From HGM04593 sp045589695 (GTDB taxonomy: Bacteria; Bacteroidota; Bacteroidia; Bacteroidales; Bacteroidaceae): DNA of 64,000 nt. The notes under the pieces were generated by a model. It saw only the letters and a program-made list of their open reading frames with translations, was not told where the DNA came from and searched no databases. The stretch covers positions 1-64,000 of the forward strand of contig JAZNPP010000056.1 of NCBI GenBank assembly GCA_045589695.1, in the 5' to 3' direction. Within the stretch, counting starts at the first letter, position 1. Each line of letters starts with the position of its first letter. Shown one piece after another: positions 7,492-16,041 of this stretch. Both the position numbers and the translations under genes were made by a program.

Positions 7492-8544
7492 TCAATTGTT
7501 TTCGGTTATTCTGTTCTCATTCTCCTGCTTGAGCGTAGAGAGCATGCCGCATGCGGCAAATATGTCTTCTCCCCGTGAGGCTCTTATAGTCGTGAAAAGG
7601 CCGTTCTTCGTGAGGTAGTCCCTCAGCTCCACCATTCCTTTTTCGTCTACACCTTCAAGCGGTACTCCTGGTATTGCGTGGTAACGTATCAGGTTTATCC
7701 TGCAATCGATGCCGCTGAGCAGTTTCAGCAGCTTCCTGGCATGGAATTGCGTTTCGTTAATGCCTTTGAACACAATATACTCGAATGTGAGCCTTCTCTG
7801 GCGGCTGAAGTCGTACTCCCTCAGCAGCTCAATCATTTCTGTAATAGAAAAACCCTTCTCGGCAGGCATTATCTCTGCGCGTTTCTCTGGCATAGGGTGG
7901 TGCAGGCTTATGGCGATGTGGTAATCGCCGGAGTCTAGCAGCCGTTTCAGCCCTTTACGTAATCCTACCGACGAAACAGTCAGGCGGTGCGGGCTCCATG
8001 CAAGGCCATAGCCGGCCGTGAGTATCTCTATTGCCTGCAACAGGTTGTCGAGATTATCGCAGGGTTCTCCCATGCCCATGAACACTATGTTCGTAAGCCT
8101 TTCGAATTCCGGCAGGGCGAATATCTGGTTTATAATCTCGTTAGCTGTAAGGTTTGCTGTGTACTTCTGCTTTCCTGTCATGCAGAAGAGGCAGTTCATC
8201 TTGCAGCCCACCTGTGACGACACGCAGAGAGTGGCACGTTCGCCGTCAGGAATGAATACCGCCTCGACGAAATGCCCGTCATTGACCTTGTAAAGGTATT
8301 TGACGGTTCCGTCTGCAGACCTCGCTTCGTCGGCAGGCGATGAATAGCCCACTTCGAAAAGTTCGTTCAGCCTCTCCCTGTTCTTTAGCGAAATATTTGA
8401 CATCTCGTCTATTGAGCGTGCCCTCTTCTTGTATACCCAGTCGGCTATCTGCTTTGCCGTGAACGCAGGCATGCCGGCCTCCTTGACAGCCTCTTTGAGC
8501 ATGTCAAGCGTCATTCCCGCCAATCTCTTCTTGTTAGAACCCAT
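7492..8544 (-). CDS. rlmN: 23S rRNA (adenine2503-C2)-methyltransferase
   Basis: 350 aa radical-SAM enzyme that methylates C2 of A2503 in 23S rRNA and, in some bacteria, A37 of tRNAs. The radical-SAM cysteines are in CKMNCLFC (CxxxCxxC). The fixed catalytic cysteines are also present: one in the C-terminal FAACGML and the neighbouring loop, as in RlmN/Cfr. The N-terminal helical RNA-binding part (TAKQIADWVYKKRARSIDEM) is typical. It is the first gene of the leftward operon; a -7-like box TATCTTCG lies at 8593-8600 upstream. Confidence 0.96.
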   Translation of the reverse strand: MGSNKKRLAGMTLDMLKEAVKEAGMPAFTAKQIADWVYKKRARSIDEMSNISLKNRERLNELFEVGYSSPADEARSADGTVKYLYKVNDGHFVEAVFIPDGERATLCVSSQVGCKMNCLFCMTGKQKYTANLTANEIINQIFALPEFERLTNIVFMGMGEPCDNLDNLLQAIEILTAGYGLAWSPHRLTVSSVGLRKGLKRLLDSGDYHIAISLHHPMPEKRAEIMPAEKGFSITEMIELLREYDFSRQRRLTFEYIVFKGINETQFHARKLLKLLSGIDCRINLIRYHAIPGVPLEGVDEKGMVELRDYLTKNGLFTTIRASRGEDIFAACGMLSTLKQENENRITENN

Positions 8545-8592
8545 CTTCTATCCTTATGAATCTCCGCACTATCCGGAATATAAACAATAATG

Positions 8593-8600
8593 CGAAGATA
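8593..8600 (-). promoter_or_regulatory. -7 box TATCTTCG for the rlmN operon
   Basis: TATCTTCG on the minus strand, 49 bases before the rlmN ATG, in an otherwise AT-rich divergent region. It differs from consensus TAnnTTTG by one C; the identical octamer precedes several other genes here. Confidence 0.5.
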
Positions 8601-8697
8601 GTGCAAAAAAGTGGTTTTCTCTTTATATCTTTAAATAAAATATATTTATATAACTAAATATTCATCCTGCTTGTTGCGTGATTGCGCCTCTTTTTAT

Positions 8698-8705
8698 TAA
8701 ATTCG
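8698..8705 (+). promoter_or_regulatory. -7 box TAAATTCG for the GT2-HIT/SpoIID pair
   Basis: TAAATTCG followed by CAG, 16 bases before the ATG at 8722, implying a very short leader. It differs from TAnnTTTG at one position. Confidence 0.45.
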
Positions 8706-8721
8706 CAGAAAATAGTTTGTT

Positions 8722-11139
8722 ATGGAAAATCGCTCGATAGAGCTGTTCATTCCGCTCGAGTATGCCGGTGAGCTGCCTGCATACGTAAAATCGTTGGCGG
8801 CGGAACAGCGGATAAAACATATATGGCTGTGGAGCATGTCGCCCGTTGAAATACGGCTTCCGGAGAAGATGGAAATGGTTATCACCGACTCAACGTTTTC
8901 TACGGCGTTCTTCAAGAAAATGGCAAGGCTGGCTACGGCGGACTATATGCTTTATGTAAGCAAACCGGGAGTAAGTGTCTTTGCCGAAGCGCTTTTTGAA
9001 CTGTGCGATACTATGCCTTCCGGGGCCTCTATGGCATACGGCCATTACCGTAAGATTATCGATGAAAAGGCGCAGGACGCTCCGACTATCGATTGTCTTG
9101 ACGGCAGTCTGCGTAACGATTTTGACTTTGGTCCGGTGCGTCTGTTCAAAGTGTCCGCTTTGAAAAAGTATATTGAAACGGAACTTGCCGAATACAAATA
9201 CGCAGGTCTTTATCAGTTGCGTCTTGCTCTTTCAAGAATGGGCGCGATACATCATTATAACGGCTGTCTGTCAGCCGAAAATGAGAGCGACAACCGCAAG
9301 AGCGGCGAAAAGCAGTTCGACTATGTAAACCCATCGCAGCGCGACGTGCAGTTGGAAATGGAACGTGCGTGTACCCGTCACCTCAAAGACACGGGGGCTC
9401 TGCTTCCGCCGTGCAAGTATAGCGGAATAGACCTTTCTATCGGTGATTTTCCTGTTGAGGCCTCGGTAGTCATACCTGTTTTGAACAGGGAAAAGACGAT
9501 TGCCGATGCGATATCTTCCGTGCTTGCTCAAGAGTGTTCGTTCAAATTCAATGTGTTAGTGGTAGACAACCATTCGACAGACAGGACAGGCGAAATAATA
9601 GAGTCGTTCGATGACGGCAGGGTCGTGCATATTATCCCTGAAGCCAATGATCTGGGAATAGGCGGCTGTTGGAATCTTGCGGTGAACGACTCACGTTGCG
9701 GCCGTTTTGCCGTACAGCTTGACAGCGACGACCTCTACAGTGACGGGTCTGTATTGCAGAAGATTGTCGATGAATTCTACAAACAGGGCTGCGCCATGCT
9801 TGTAGGTACATACCGCATATGTGACTTTGATTTGAATACGTTGCCTCCCGGGGTCATCGACCATAGGGAATGGACCGAAGAGAACGGACGTAACAATGCT
9901 CTTAGAATTAACGGTTTAGGCGCTCCTCGCGCTTTTTATACGCCTGTAATACGTAAGGTCGGTTTCCCTAATGTCAGCTACGGCGAAGATTATGCGGTTG
10001 GCTTGCGTATATCCCGCAGCTATCGTATCGGCCGGATATACGATGTCCTTTACCTTTGCCGCCGTTGGGGCGGAAATTCCGATGCGGCCCTTTCGCACGA
10101 AAAGGTAAATGCGAATAATCTTTACAAGGACTCTCTTCGTACAGCGGAACTGAACGCCCGAAAAGAGCTGATGAAATCGATGAAAATACCCGCTATGGAA
10201 GAACTCGTACGGTTCTTCGAACGGCAATTGGAGTGTTGGAGCGATGCGGCCGAACGTTGTCGTGCCCTTGAAAAGGTCAGCCAAAAGAGGCTCGGCAACG
10301 GCATTACGCTTCAGTTCAACCCTTCACGCGCCGTTTCAGCATCGGCGAAAGTGGACAAAGATTCGATAAGGCGACGCGAATGTTTCTTATGTGCGGCCAA
10401 CCGTCCCTCCTGCCAATTGGTCGAAGATGTTCTCGGAAGTATGGAGCTGCTCGTGAACCCGTACCCTATACTGCCGTTCCATTTTACGTTGCCTATGAAA
10501 GAGCATGTTCCGCAAGAGTTGTCAAGAATGTATGCCGACATGCTGCTGCTTGCAAGAGAGTGGCAAGGCATGGTCCTGTTCTATAATGGTGCCCGATGCG
10601 GCGCTTCGGCCCCGGACCATGCGCATCTTCAAGCGGTAAGGGCTGCCGACGTTCCCATGCTCGGCGGCGAATGGCGCGAAACAATCTCTTCATCGCTTGA
10701 GCCTTTGCGTTACAACGGCGGTGGAGTTATATACAGAGCCTGCGGCTACCTTGTTCCGCTGTTCATGATTCAGGCTTCCGGCGTAGAGGAATCGATGCGG
10801 CTTATGAGGCTCATGGTCTCTGCTATGCCTCTCATTGACGGCGAAAGCGAGCCCGGAATGAATGCGTTCTGCTATTATACCCCTTCGGACGGTTATGTTA
10901 CTATAGTAATCCCGCGCTCGAAGCACCGTCCCGAATGTTACGGTACCGAGGGCGAAAAGGGACGTATGATCAGCCCCGGTGCTCTTGACATGGCTTCGCT
11001 CATGATTGCTCCGCAAGAGAATGATTATATGTATCTTTGTGCCGAAGAGGCCCTTGCTATTCTCAAAGAGGTGGGCATAAGCGAAGAGGATGCCGCCGAA
11101 ATTTCAGAAAATATAATTTCCGCTCATGAAAACAATTGA
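8722..11139 (+). CDS. Fusion: GT2-like domains plus HIT-superfamily (DUF4922-like) domain
   Basis: 805 aa, no signal peptide, probably cytosolic. Residues ~1-215 resemble a degenerate GT2 fold (LFIPLEYAGELPAYVKSLAA start, no clear DxD). Residues ~246-470 form a second, intact-looking GT2 domain (SVVIPVLNREKTI, VDNHSTDRTGEI, DxD at Asp334-Ser-Asp336). Residues ~550-800 carry a HIT-like domain with CFLC (554-557), NPYPILPFHFTLP and a DHAHLQ active-site-like motif (632-637), compared by eye to HxHxQ of Ap4A and GDP-hexose phosphorylases; I recall this as DUF4922. A combined glycosyl transfer and nucleotide(-sugar) phosphorolysis role is inferred. It overlaps the SpoIID gene by 14 bases. Confidence 0.8.
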   Translation: MENRSIELFIPLEYAGELPAYVKSLAAEQRIKHIWLWSMSPVEIRLPEKMEMVITDSTFSTAFFKKMARLATADYMLYVSKPGVSVFAEALFELCDTMPSGASMAYGHYRKIIDEKAQDAPTIDCLDGSLRNDFDFGPVRLFKVSALKKYIETELAEYKYAGLYQLRLALSRMGAIHHYNGCLSAENESDNRKSGEKQFDYVNPSQRDVQLEMERACTRHLKDTGALLPPCKYSGIDLSIGDFPVEASVVIPVLNREKTIADAISSVLAQECSFKFNVLVVDNHSTDRTGEIIESFDDGRVVHIIPEANDLGIGGCWNLAVNDSRCGRFAVQLDSDDLYSDGSVLQKIVDEFYKQGCAMLVGTYRICDFDLNTLPPGVIDHREWTEENGRNNALRINGLGAPRAFYTPVIRKVGFPNVSYGEDYAVGLRISRSYRIGRIYDVLYLCRRWGGNSDAALSHEKVNANNLYKDSLRTAELNARKELMKSMKIPAMEELVRFFERQLECWSDAAERCRALEKVSQKRLGNGITLQFNPSRAVSASAKVDKDSIRRRECFLCAANRPSCQLVEDVLGSMELLVNPYPILPFHFTLPMKEHVPQELSRMYADMLLLAREWQGMVLFYNGARCGASAPDHAHLQAVRAADVPMLGGEWRETISSSLEPLRYNGGGVIYRACGYLVPLFMIQASGVEESMRLMRLMVSAMPLIDGESEPGMNAFCYYTPSDGYVTIVIPRSKHRPECYGTEGEKGRMISPGALDMASLMIAPQENDYMYLCAEEALAILKEVGISEEDAAEISENIISAHENN

Positions 11140-12409
11140 TGTCGGCATATTGCGTTCTTCGCGGATAAGCTTCGATTTAATCGGGAGTTTCAGCTCCTCA
11201 GCGGGAAAGGCCGCTGTAAAAAACGACGTTTTCATCGAGAACGGAAAACTCTCTTTTGGCGGCAGACTGTATGACTCGCTCAAGTTTACTCCATGTAACG
11301 GCGATTCTCTCTTTACCTTGCATGACGTTACGATAGGCGTGAACTTCCATTGGCAAAGAAAGGAGTCGCAAAGCTTTAAAGGCGAGTTGCTTTTTATTGT
11401 CGAAGATAACGAGGCGCGTGCCATTAACAGAATTGCGGTCGAGGATTATCTCGTAAGCGTAATATCGAGCGAGATGTCCGCAACTTCTTCTCTTGAATTC
11501 CTTAAGGCTCATGCTGTTATATCACGCAGTTGGCTTTATGCGCAGCTCGAAAGAAAACAAAAGGTTGAATACGGAACATTGGGCTTTGAGAACGAAAAAG
11601 AGGTAGTGCGTTGGTACGCAAGGGAGGACCACACGCTGTTTGACTTCTGTGCCGACGACCATTGCCAACGTTATCAGGGCATTACCCGTGCCGCAAATCC
11701 TAACGTGGCTCTTGCTGTGAATGAGACAAGGAATCTGGTGCTTAAGTACGACGGCGAGGTCTGCGATGCCCGTTTCAGCAAGTGCTGCGGCGGAGTGACG
11801 GAACTTTTCTCTTCGTGTTGGGAAAGTGCGGAATATCCGTATCTCAAGGCTCTCAGGGATGCCGCGGGTTGCGGGCCTGTTCCCGTTCTTTCGACCGAAG
11901 AGGGGGCAAGAATGTGGATAGAGTCATCGCCCGAATCTTTCTGTTCAACAACGGAAAAAGTTGTGCTGTCGCAGATACTTAACGGCTACGACAAGGAGAC
12001 CAATGACTTCTACCGTTGGCGTGTGGAATATTCGCAGAGCGAGCTTTCTGAACTTGTAGCGGAGCGCTCCGGTATCGATTTCGGAACAATCGAGGAACTT
12101 GTGCCGATTGAACGGGGCTCTTCGGGCAGGATAGTGAGACTGCGTGTGGCAGGCAGCAAGGCGGAACGCATTGTCGGCAAAGAACTCGAGATACGTCGTT
12201 GGCTCTCGAAGAGCCACCTCTACAGTTCGGCTTTTGTCGTTGATAAGGTCATGCGTGACGGAGTATGCTTCTTTGTCATCAAAGGCGCTGGCTGGGGGCA
12301 CGGAGTCGGACTTTGCCAAATTGGAGCCGCAATGATGGGCGAGCAAGGTATGGGTTATAAGGCGATTCTTGCCCGTTATTACCCTGGCGCATCTTTGGAA
12401 AGTGCGTGA
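11126..12409 (+). CDS. SpoIID/LytB domain protein without visible signal peptide
   Basis: 427 aa. The SpoIID signature is clear: an N-terminal-half EDYLVSVISSEMSATSSLEF block with the conserved SSEM glutamate, HAVISRSWLYAQ, then a C-terminal GAGWGHGVGLCQIGAA and YKAILARYYPGA. SpoIID proteins are lytic transglycosylases acting on stem-peptide-free glycan strands; LytB proteins are amidase modifiers. They act outside the cytoplasm, yet this N-terminus (MKTIDVGILRSSRISFD) has no hydrophobic export signal. Bacteroidota do not sporulate, so a role in cell-wall glycan recycling or a cytosolic function with the upstream GT2-HIT protein is possible. Translational coupling to that gene is suggested by a 14-base overlap. 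Confidence 0.85.
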   Translation: MKTIDVGILRSSRISFDLIGSFSSSAGKAAVKNDVFIENGKLSFGGRLYDSLKFTPCNGDSLFTLHDVTIGVNFHWQRKESQSFKGELLFIVEDNEARAINRIAVEDYLVSVISSEMSATSSLEFLKAHAVISRSWLYAQLERKQKVEYGTLGFENEKEVVRWYAREDHTLFDFCADDHCQRYQGITRAANPNVALAVNETRNLVLKYDGEVCDARFSKCCGGVTELFSSCWESAEYPYLKALRDAAGCGPVPVLSTEEGARMWIESSPESFCSTTEKVVLSQILNGYDKETNDFYRWRVEYSQSELSELVAERSGIDFGTIEELVPIERGSSGRIVRLRVAGSKAERIVGKELEIRRWLSKSHLYSSAFVVDKVMRDGVCFFVIKGAGWGHGVGLCQIGAAMMGEQGMGYKAILARYYPGASLESA

Positions 12410-12563
12410 ATGAAATTATTATTGTTGAATAAAACATGCGTATTTAATCTTTTTTTATAAAAAATGTATTTTGTAAGAAACTATTTAGTACTTTTATACA
12501 GCAATTTCATAATATTAAACAAATATTTCCGTTACCTATTATAAGCAATAATATATTTCTTGA
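12410..12563. other. AT-rich intergenic stretch before the glycan genes
   Basis: About 150 bases, strikingly AT-rich compared with both neighbours, with no open frame. It probably holds the promoter of the GT4 gene, but I see no convincing -7 box or terminator hairpin. Confidence 0.5.
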
Positions 12564-13766
12564 ATGAAGATTCTATTTATCACCGACAATTTCCCGCCGG
12601 AAGTAAATGCGCCGGCGACACGAACATACGAGCATTGCAAGGAATGGGTAAATGCCGGTCACGACGTGACGGTCATAACTTGCCATCCTAATTTTCCTGT
12701 CGGGCGTGTGTATGATGGGTATAAGAACACATGGAAAAAAAAGGAGGTTGTCGATGGAATAAACGTTATCCGTGTCTGGACGTACATTTCATCAAACAGA
12801 GGCTTCTTAAAACGAATACTTGATTATATAAGCTTCTCGGTCACATCATTTTTGGCGGGTCTTTTCTGCAAGTGCGACGTTATTATAGCCACTTCGCCTC
12901 AATTCTTTACGGCCTTGTCGGGCAGGACTCTCCATTTTTTCAAACGTAAGCCGTGGATAATGGAGGTGCGTGATTTGTGGCCGGATTCAATAAAGACTGT
13001 CGGCGCAATGAAAGAAGGTTTGGTGCTGCGTTACTTCTCTAAAGAAGAGATGTGGTGCTACCGCTCTGCCAAAAAGATTGTCGTTGTGACTGATACGTTC
13101 AAGAAAATCATATCGGAGCGAGGCATTGACCCCGAAAAGATACATGTTATAAAAAACGGCAGTAACCTCGAACTGTTCACGTCCCGTGAGAAACCGAAAG
13201 AGCTTGTTGAAAAATACGGGCTTGAAGGAAAACGTGTATTGGGTTATGTGGGTACAATAGGCATGGCGCATAATATCGCTTTCCTTATAGATTGCGTGAA
13301 AGACTTGCCCGAATATAAGTTCATGATATTGGGCGAGGGCGCAGAAAAGGACAATCTTAAAAAGAAGGTTGCGGACGAAGGCATTGATAATGTCTTTTTT
13401 ATCGACTCCGTATCAAAGGATAAGGTTGCCGATTATGTTGCTCTGCAGGATGCGGCTCTTGTTAATTTGCGTCGTGACCCTCTTTTTACTACGGTAATAC
13501 CTTCGAAAATTTTTGAGACCGCCGCCATGCGCATACCTATCTTGTTGGGAGTGGACGGCGAGGCGCGTTCATTGGTCGAGAAATACAATGCCGGTCTCTT
13601 TTATGAGCCCGAAAACAGGGACGACTTTCTTAAGAAGCTCGACTCGCTTTTTAAAGACAAGGATGTCTATGCCGCATGCCAAGAGGGCGGAGTTAAGCTG
13701 TCAATGGATTTTGACCGCAAAAAATTAGCGGCACGCATGCTCGAAGTGGTAACTGATGCAAAATAA
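12564..13766 (+). CDS. GT4-family glycosyltransferase (WcaI/WbuB-like)
   Basis: 400 aa, GT-B fold. The N-terminal domain starts with ILFITDNFPPEVNAPATRTYEH, the pattern of WcaI/WbuB-like transferases, and has a membrane-associating hydrophobic segment near residues 80-100. The C-terminal domain holds GYVGTIGMAHNI (donor-binding loop) and EGAEKDNL, with a family-typical VIPSKIFETAAMRIPIL acceptor/nucleotide loop. It adds a sugar to a polyprenyl-linked glycan or similar acceptor. It sits 9 bases before the initiating sugar-phosphate transferase, so the pair is a minimal surface-glycan module. Sugar identity is unknown. Confidence 0.9.
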   Translation: MKILFITDNFPPEVNAPATRTYEHCKEWVNAGHDVTVITCHPNFPVGRVYDGYKNTWKKKEVVDGINVIRVWTYISSNRGFLKRILDYISFSVTSFLAGLFCKCDVIIATSPQFFTALSGRTLHFFKRKPWIMEVRDLWPDSIKTVGAMKEGLVLRYFSKEEMWCYRSAKKIVVVTDTFKKIISERGIDPEKIHVIKNGSNLELFTSREKPKELVEKYGLEGKRVLGYVGTIGMAHNIAFLIDCVKDLPEYKFMILGEGAEKDNLKKKVADEGIDNVFFIDSVSKDKVADYVALQDAALVNLRRDPLFTTVIPSKIFETAAMRIPILLGVDGEARSLVEKYNAGLFYEPENRDDFLKKLDSLFKDKDVYAACQEGGVKLSMDFDRKKLAARMLEVVTDAK

Positions 13767-13775
13767 AGGATCGTT

Positions 13776-14390
13776 ATGGCTATGAAAGACGGAATGAATG
13801 CCTTTGAACGTGCTATAAAACGTATCTTCGATGTCATTTGCTCGTTTCTTGGACTCGTTGTCTTGTCTCCTTTGTTTTTGGTGATATTTGTCGTGCAGCT
13901 TGCGCAAAGTCACAAAGGAGGCGCCATCTTCAGCCAAAAAAGAATTGGGTACAAAGGCAGGCCTTTCCGTATATATAAGTTCAGGACAATGTATGCCGGC
14001 TCGGAATCGGACGGCGAGCCTAAATTGGCGGTCAAGGACGACGAGAGGCTGACAAAGGTGGGCAAATTTCTTAGGGAATACCACCTTGACGAGCTTCCGC
14101 AACTTTACAATGTCCTTGTAGGCGACATGTCTTTCGTCGGGCCTCGTCCCGAACGTGAATATTTTATTGATAAGATAAGAGAGAAAAACCCCGACTACGA
14201 TTATATATTCCTTATGCGTCCGGGCTTGACGTCTAAGGCTACCATATACAATGGATATACCGACACTATGGAGAAGATGCTTGTGCGTCTGGATATGGAT
14301 CTTGATTATTTTCGGAATCGCTCTCTTTGGGTCGATATCAAGATAATAGCGACAACGGCCCTTTATATTATAGGCGGAAAGAAATTCTAA
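13776..14390 (+). CDS. Polyprenyl-phosphate sugar-1-phosphate transferase (PglC/WbaP catalytic-domain type)
   Basis: 204 aa, the short monotopic phosphoglycosyl transferase form. One hydrophobic re-entrant helix (about residues 18-42) is followed by the signature KFRTMY, then DELPQLYNVLVGDMSFVGPR and a C-terminal RPGLTSKATI block. It transfers a sugar-1-phosphate from an NDP-sugar to undecaprenyl phosphate at the cytoplasmic face, starting a surface polysaccharide or glycoprotein glycan. It follows the GT4 gene closely; no flippase, polymerase or further glycosyltransferase is adjacent, so the remaining genes must be elsewhere. Confidence 0.93.
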   Translation: MAMKDGMNAFERAIKRIFDVICSFLGLVVLSPLFLVIFVVQLAQSHKGGAIFSQKRIGYKGRPFRIYKFRTMYAGSESDGEPKLAVKDDERLTKVGKFLREYHLDELPQLYNVLVGDMSFVGPRPEREYFIDKIREKNPDYDYIFLMRPGLTSKATIYNGYTDTMEKMLVRLDMDLDYFRNRSLWVDIKIIATTALYIIGGKKF

Positions 14391-14416
14391 GAAGCGGTTT
14401 CAGCCGCGTCTGTCCG

Positions 14417-14893
14417 TTATTTCTCCAGCTCGCATTCGCTGAACATGAACTCCTTTTCGGCGATATCTTTCGGGAAACAGTAATATGTCATCTCTGCGGT
14501 AGAGCATGTCGTGCCGTTGTGCGTTATCGCTGCTTCTATGAACACGAAGTTACGTTTTGTCTCTCTCACGCGGGCACGTACCTCAATTATAATGTCTTTT
14601 CCTGTGGGCACAGGCTTTTTGTACTTTACGTTCAGGTTTGTCGTCATGCCCGATGTCTGGAATTTGCGCGCTATTATCCAGCCGCCGATTTCGTCGAGCA
14701 GAGTGGCTTGGATGCCGCCGTGCAGAGTGTTCAGCCAGCCCTGATAATTGTCCTGCGGGTTCCATAGCGAAACGATGTCGTCTCCGTCTTCGTAGAATTC
14801 CATTTTCAGGCCGTAGGGGTTGCCCGGAGCGCATGCGAAACAGTTGTATCCCTGGTCTGTGAGCCCTATCCACGGGTTTTTGATTTTCTTCAT
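14417..14893 (-). CDS. PaaI-family hotdog thioesterase
   Basis: 158 aa, single hotdog domain. The loop WLNTLHGGIQATLLDEIGGW carries the HGG-x-Asp/Glu pattern typical of PaaI/YbgC-like acyl-CoA thioesterases, and NLNVKYKKPVPTGKDIII is the usual second strand pair. An N-terminal CFACAPGNPYGLKM stretch has two cysteines, common in this subgroup. It hydrolyses an acyl-CoA thioester; substrate not predictable. It is a single-gene unit convergent with the sugar transferase, with its own TATCTTCG box upstream. Confidence 0.88.
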   Translation of the reverse strand: MKKIKNPWIGLTDQGYNCFACAPGNPYGLKMEFYEDGDDIVSLWNPQDNYQGWLNTLHGGIQATLLDEIGGWIIARKFQTSGMTTNLNVKYKKPVPTGKDIIIEVRARVRETKRNFVFIEAAITHNGTTCSTAEMTYYCFPKDIAEKEFMFSECELEK

Positions 14894-14919
14894 GATCTTT
14901 TATTTTTATTGTCTGCTTG

Positions 14920-14927
14920 CGAAGATA
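14920..14927 (-). promoter_or_regulatory. -7 box TATCTTCG for the PaaI-type thioesterase
   Basis: TATCTTCG on the minus strand, 27 bases before the thioesterase ATG; same octamer as at rlmN, thrS, glsA and mazG. Confidence 0.5.
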
Positions 14928-15012
14928 TCCCAAATCCGGAACATACATCCCGTTCATGGCTCTATTTTTGTTTTTTTTAGCATGTTTGCAGAAACCTTTC
15001 GCCTAAAATGTC

Positions 15013-15020
15013 TAACTTTG
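15013..15020 (+). promoter_or_regulatory. -7 box TAACTTTG for ruvX-def-TPR
   Basis: Exact TAnnTTTG match 19 bases before the ruvX ATG, in the divergent gap with the thioesterase gene. Confidence 0.6.
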
Positions 15021-15039
15021 CGGACAAAATGTACTTTCC

Positions 15040-15465
15040 ATGGCAAGGATACTGGCGATAGACTACGGCAAAAAGAGAACGGGCCTGGCGGTTACCGACG
15101 AGCTTCAGATAATTGCGAACGGCCTTACTACGGTCGCTACGGCGGAACTTGTAGACTTTCTGCTCGATTATGTCGCCAGAGAGCCTGTCGAACTTATCGT
15201 TGTAGGCATGCCTAAGCAGATGGATAATACGCCCTCGGAGAACATGGGACGCATAAGGCCGTTTGTAGGCCGCATACGCAAGCTGCTGCCCGGAATTCCT
15301 GTCGAGTATCACGACGAACGTTTTACCTCGGTGCTGGCTCACCAGGCTATTCTCGCTTCGGGCATAGGCAAGATGGCACGCCGCAACAAGGAACTCGTAG
15401 ACGAGGTGAGCGCTACCATAATACTGCAGTCGTACATGGAGAGCCGCAGAATGAGAAAAGAGTAA
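15040..15465 (+). CDS. ruvX: Putative pre-16S rRNA nuclease / Holliday-junction resolvase-like protein
   Basis: 141 aa, RNase H-like YqgF fold. Catalytic acids are visible in LAIDYGKKRTGLAVTD (first Asp), EYHDERFTS (Asp/Glu) and DEVSATIILQSYMES (last Asp). The E. coli homologue YqgF acts in 16S rRNA 5' maturation; the RuvX name reflects its fold similarity to RuvC. It is first in a compact unit with def (19-base gap) and a TPR protein. Confidence 0.95.
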   Translation: MARILAIDYGKKRTGLAVTDELQIIANGLTTVATAELVDFLLDYVAREPVELIVVGMPKQMDNTPSENMGRIRPFVGRIRKLLPGIPVEYHDERFTSVLAHQAILASGIGKMARRNKELVDEVSATIILQSYMESRRMRKE

Positions 15466-15483
15466 TAGTTAAACAGACGAATA

Positions 15484-16041
15484 ATGATACTACCTATTTA
15501 TCTTTACGGACAGCCCGTACTGAAAAAAATCGCCGAGGACATCACGCCCGATTATCCTCAGCTCAGTGAGCTCATAGAAAATATGTTCGAAACGATGCAT
15601 CATGCCGAAGGTATCGGCCTCGCCGCTCCGCAGATAGGTCTGGCGATACGCCTTGTTGTCATAGACCTTGATGTGCTGTCGGACGATTATCCCGAATTCG
15701 CCGGTTTCCGCAGGGTTTATATCAACGCTCATATCATTGAGACATCCGATGAGACCGACTCTATGGAAGAAGGCTGTCTGAGCCTTCCCGGAATTCATGA
15801 GAAGGTAAGCCGCCCGTCACGTGTACATGTGCAGTATCTCGACGAGAACTTCGTTGAGCATGACGAGTGGGTGGACGGTTATCTCGCCCGTGTCATGCAG
15901 CACGAATTCGACCATCTCGAAGGCAAGGTCTTTTCGGACCGCCTCTCGCCGCTTCGCCGTCAGATGAACAAGAACAAGCTCGGAAATCTTCTCAAGGGCA
16001 AGGTCAGCTGCAACTACAAGACAAAAAGAACGCTTAGATGA
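15484..16041 (+). CDS. def: Peptide deformylase
   Basis: 185 aa. Removes the N-formyl group from nascent proteins. The three motifs are all present: GIGLAAPQIG, EGCLSLPG with the metal-ligand Cys, and QHEFDHLEG with the HExxH-type ligands and catalytic Glu. Length is normal. Its stop overlaps the start of the TPR gene (ATGA), suggesting coupled translation. Confidence 0.97.
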   Translation: MILPIYLYGQPVLKKIAEDITPDYPQLSELIENMFETMHHAEGIGLAAPQIGLAIRLVVIDLDVLSDDYPEFAGFRRVYINAHIIETSDETDSMEEGCLSLPGIHEKVSRPSRVHVQYLDENFVEHDEWVDGYLARVMQHEFDHLEGKVFSDRLSPLRRQMNKNKLGNLLKGKVSCNYKTKRTLR

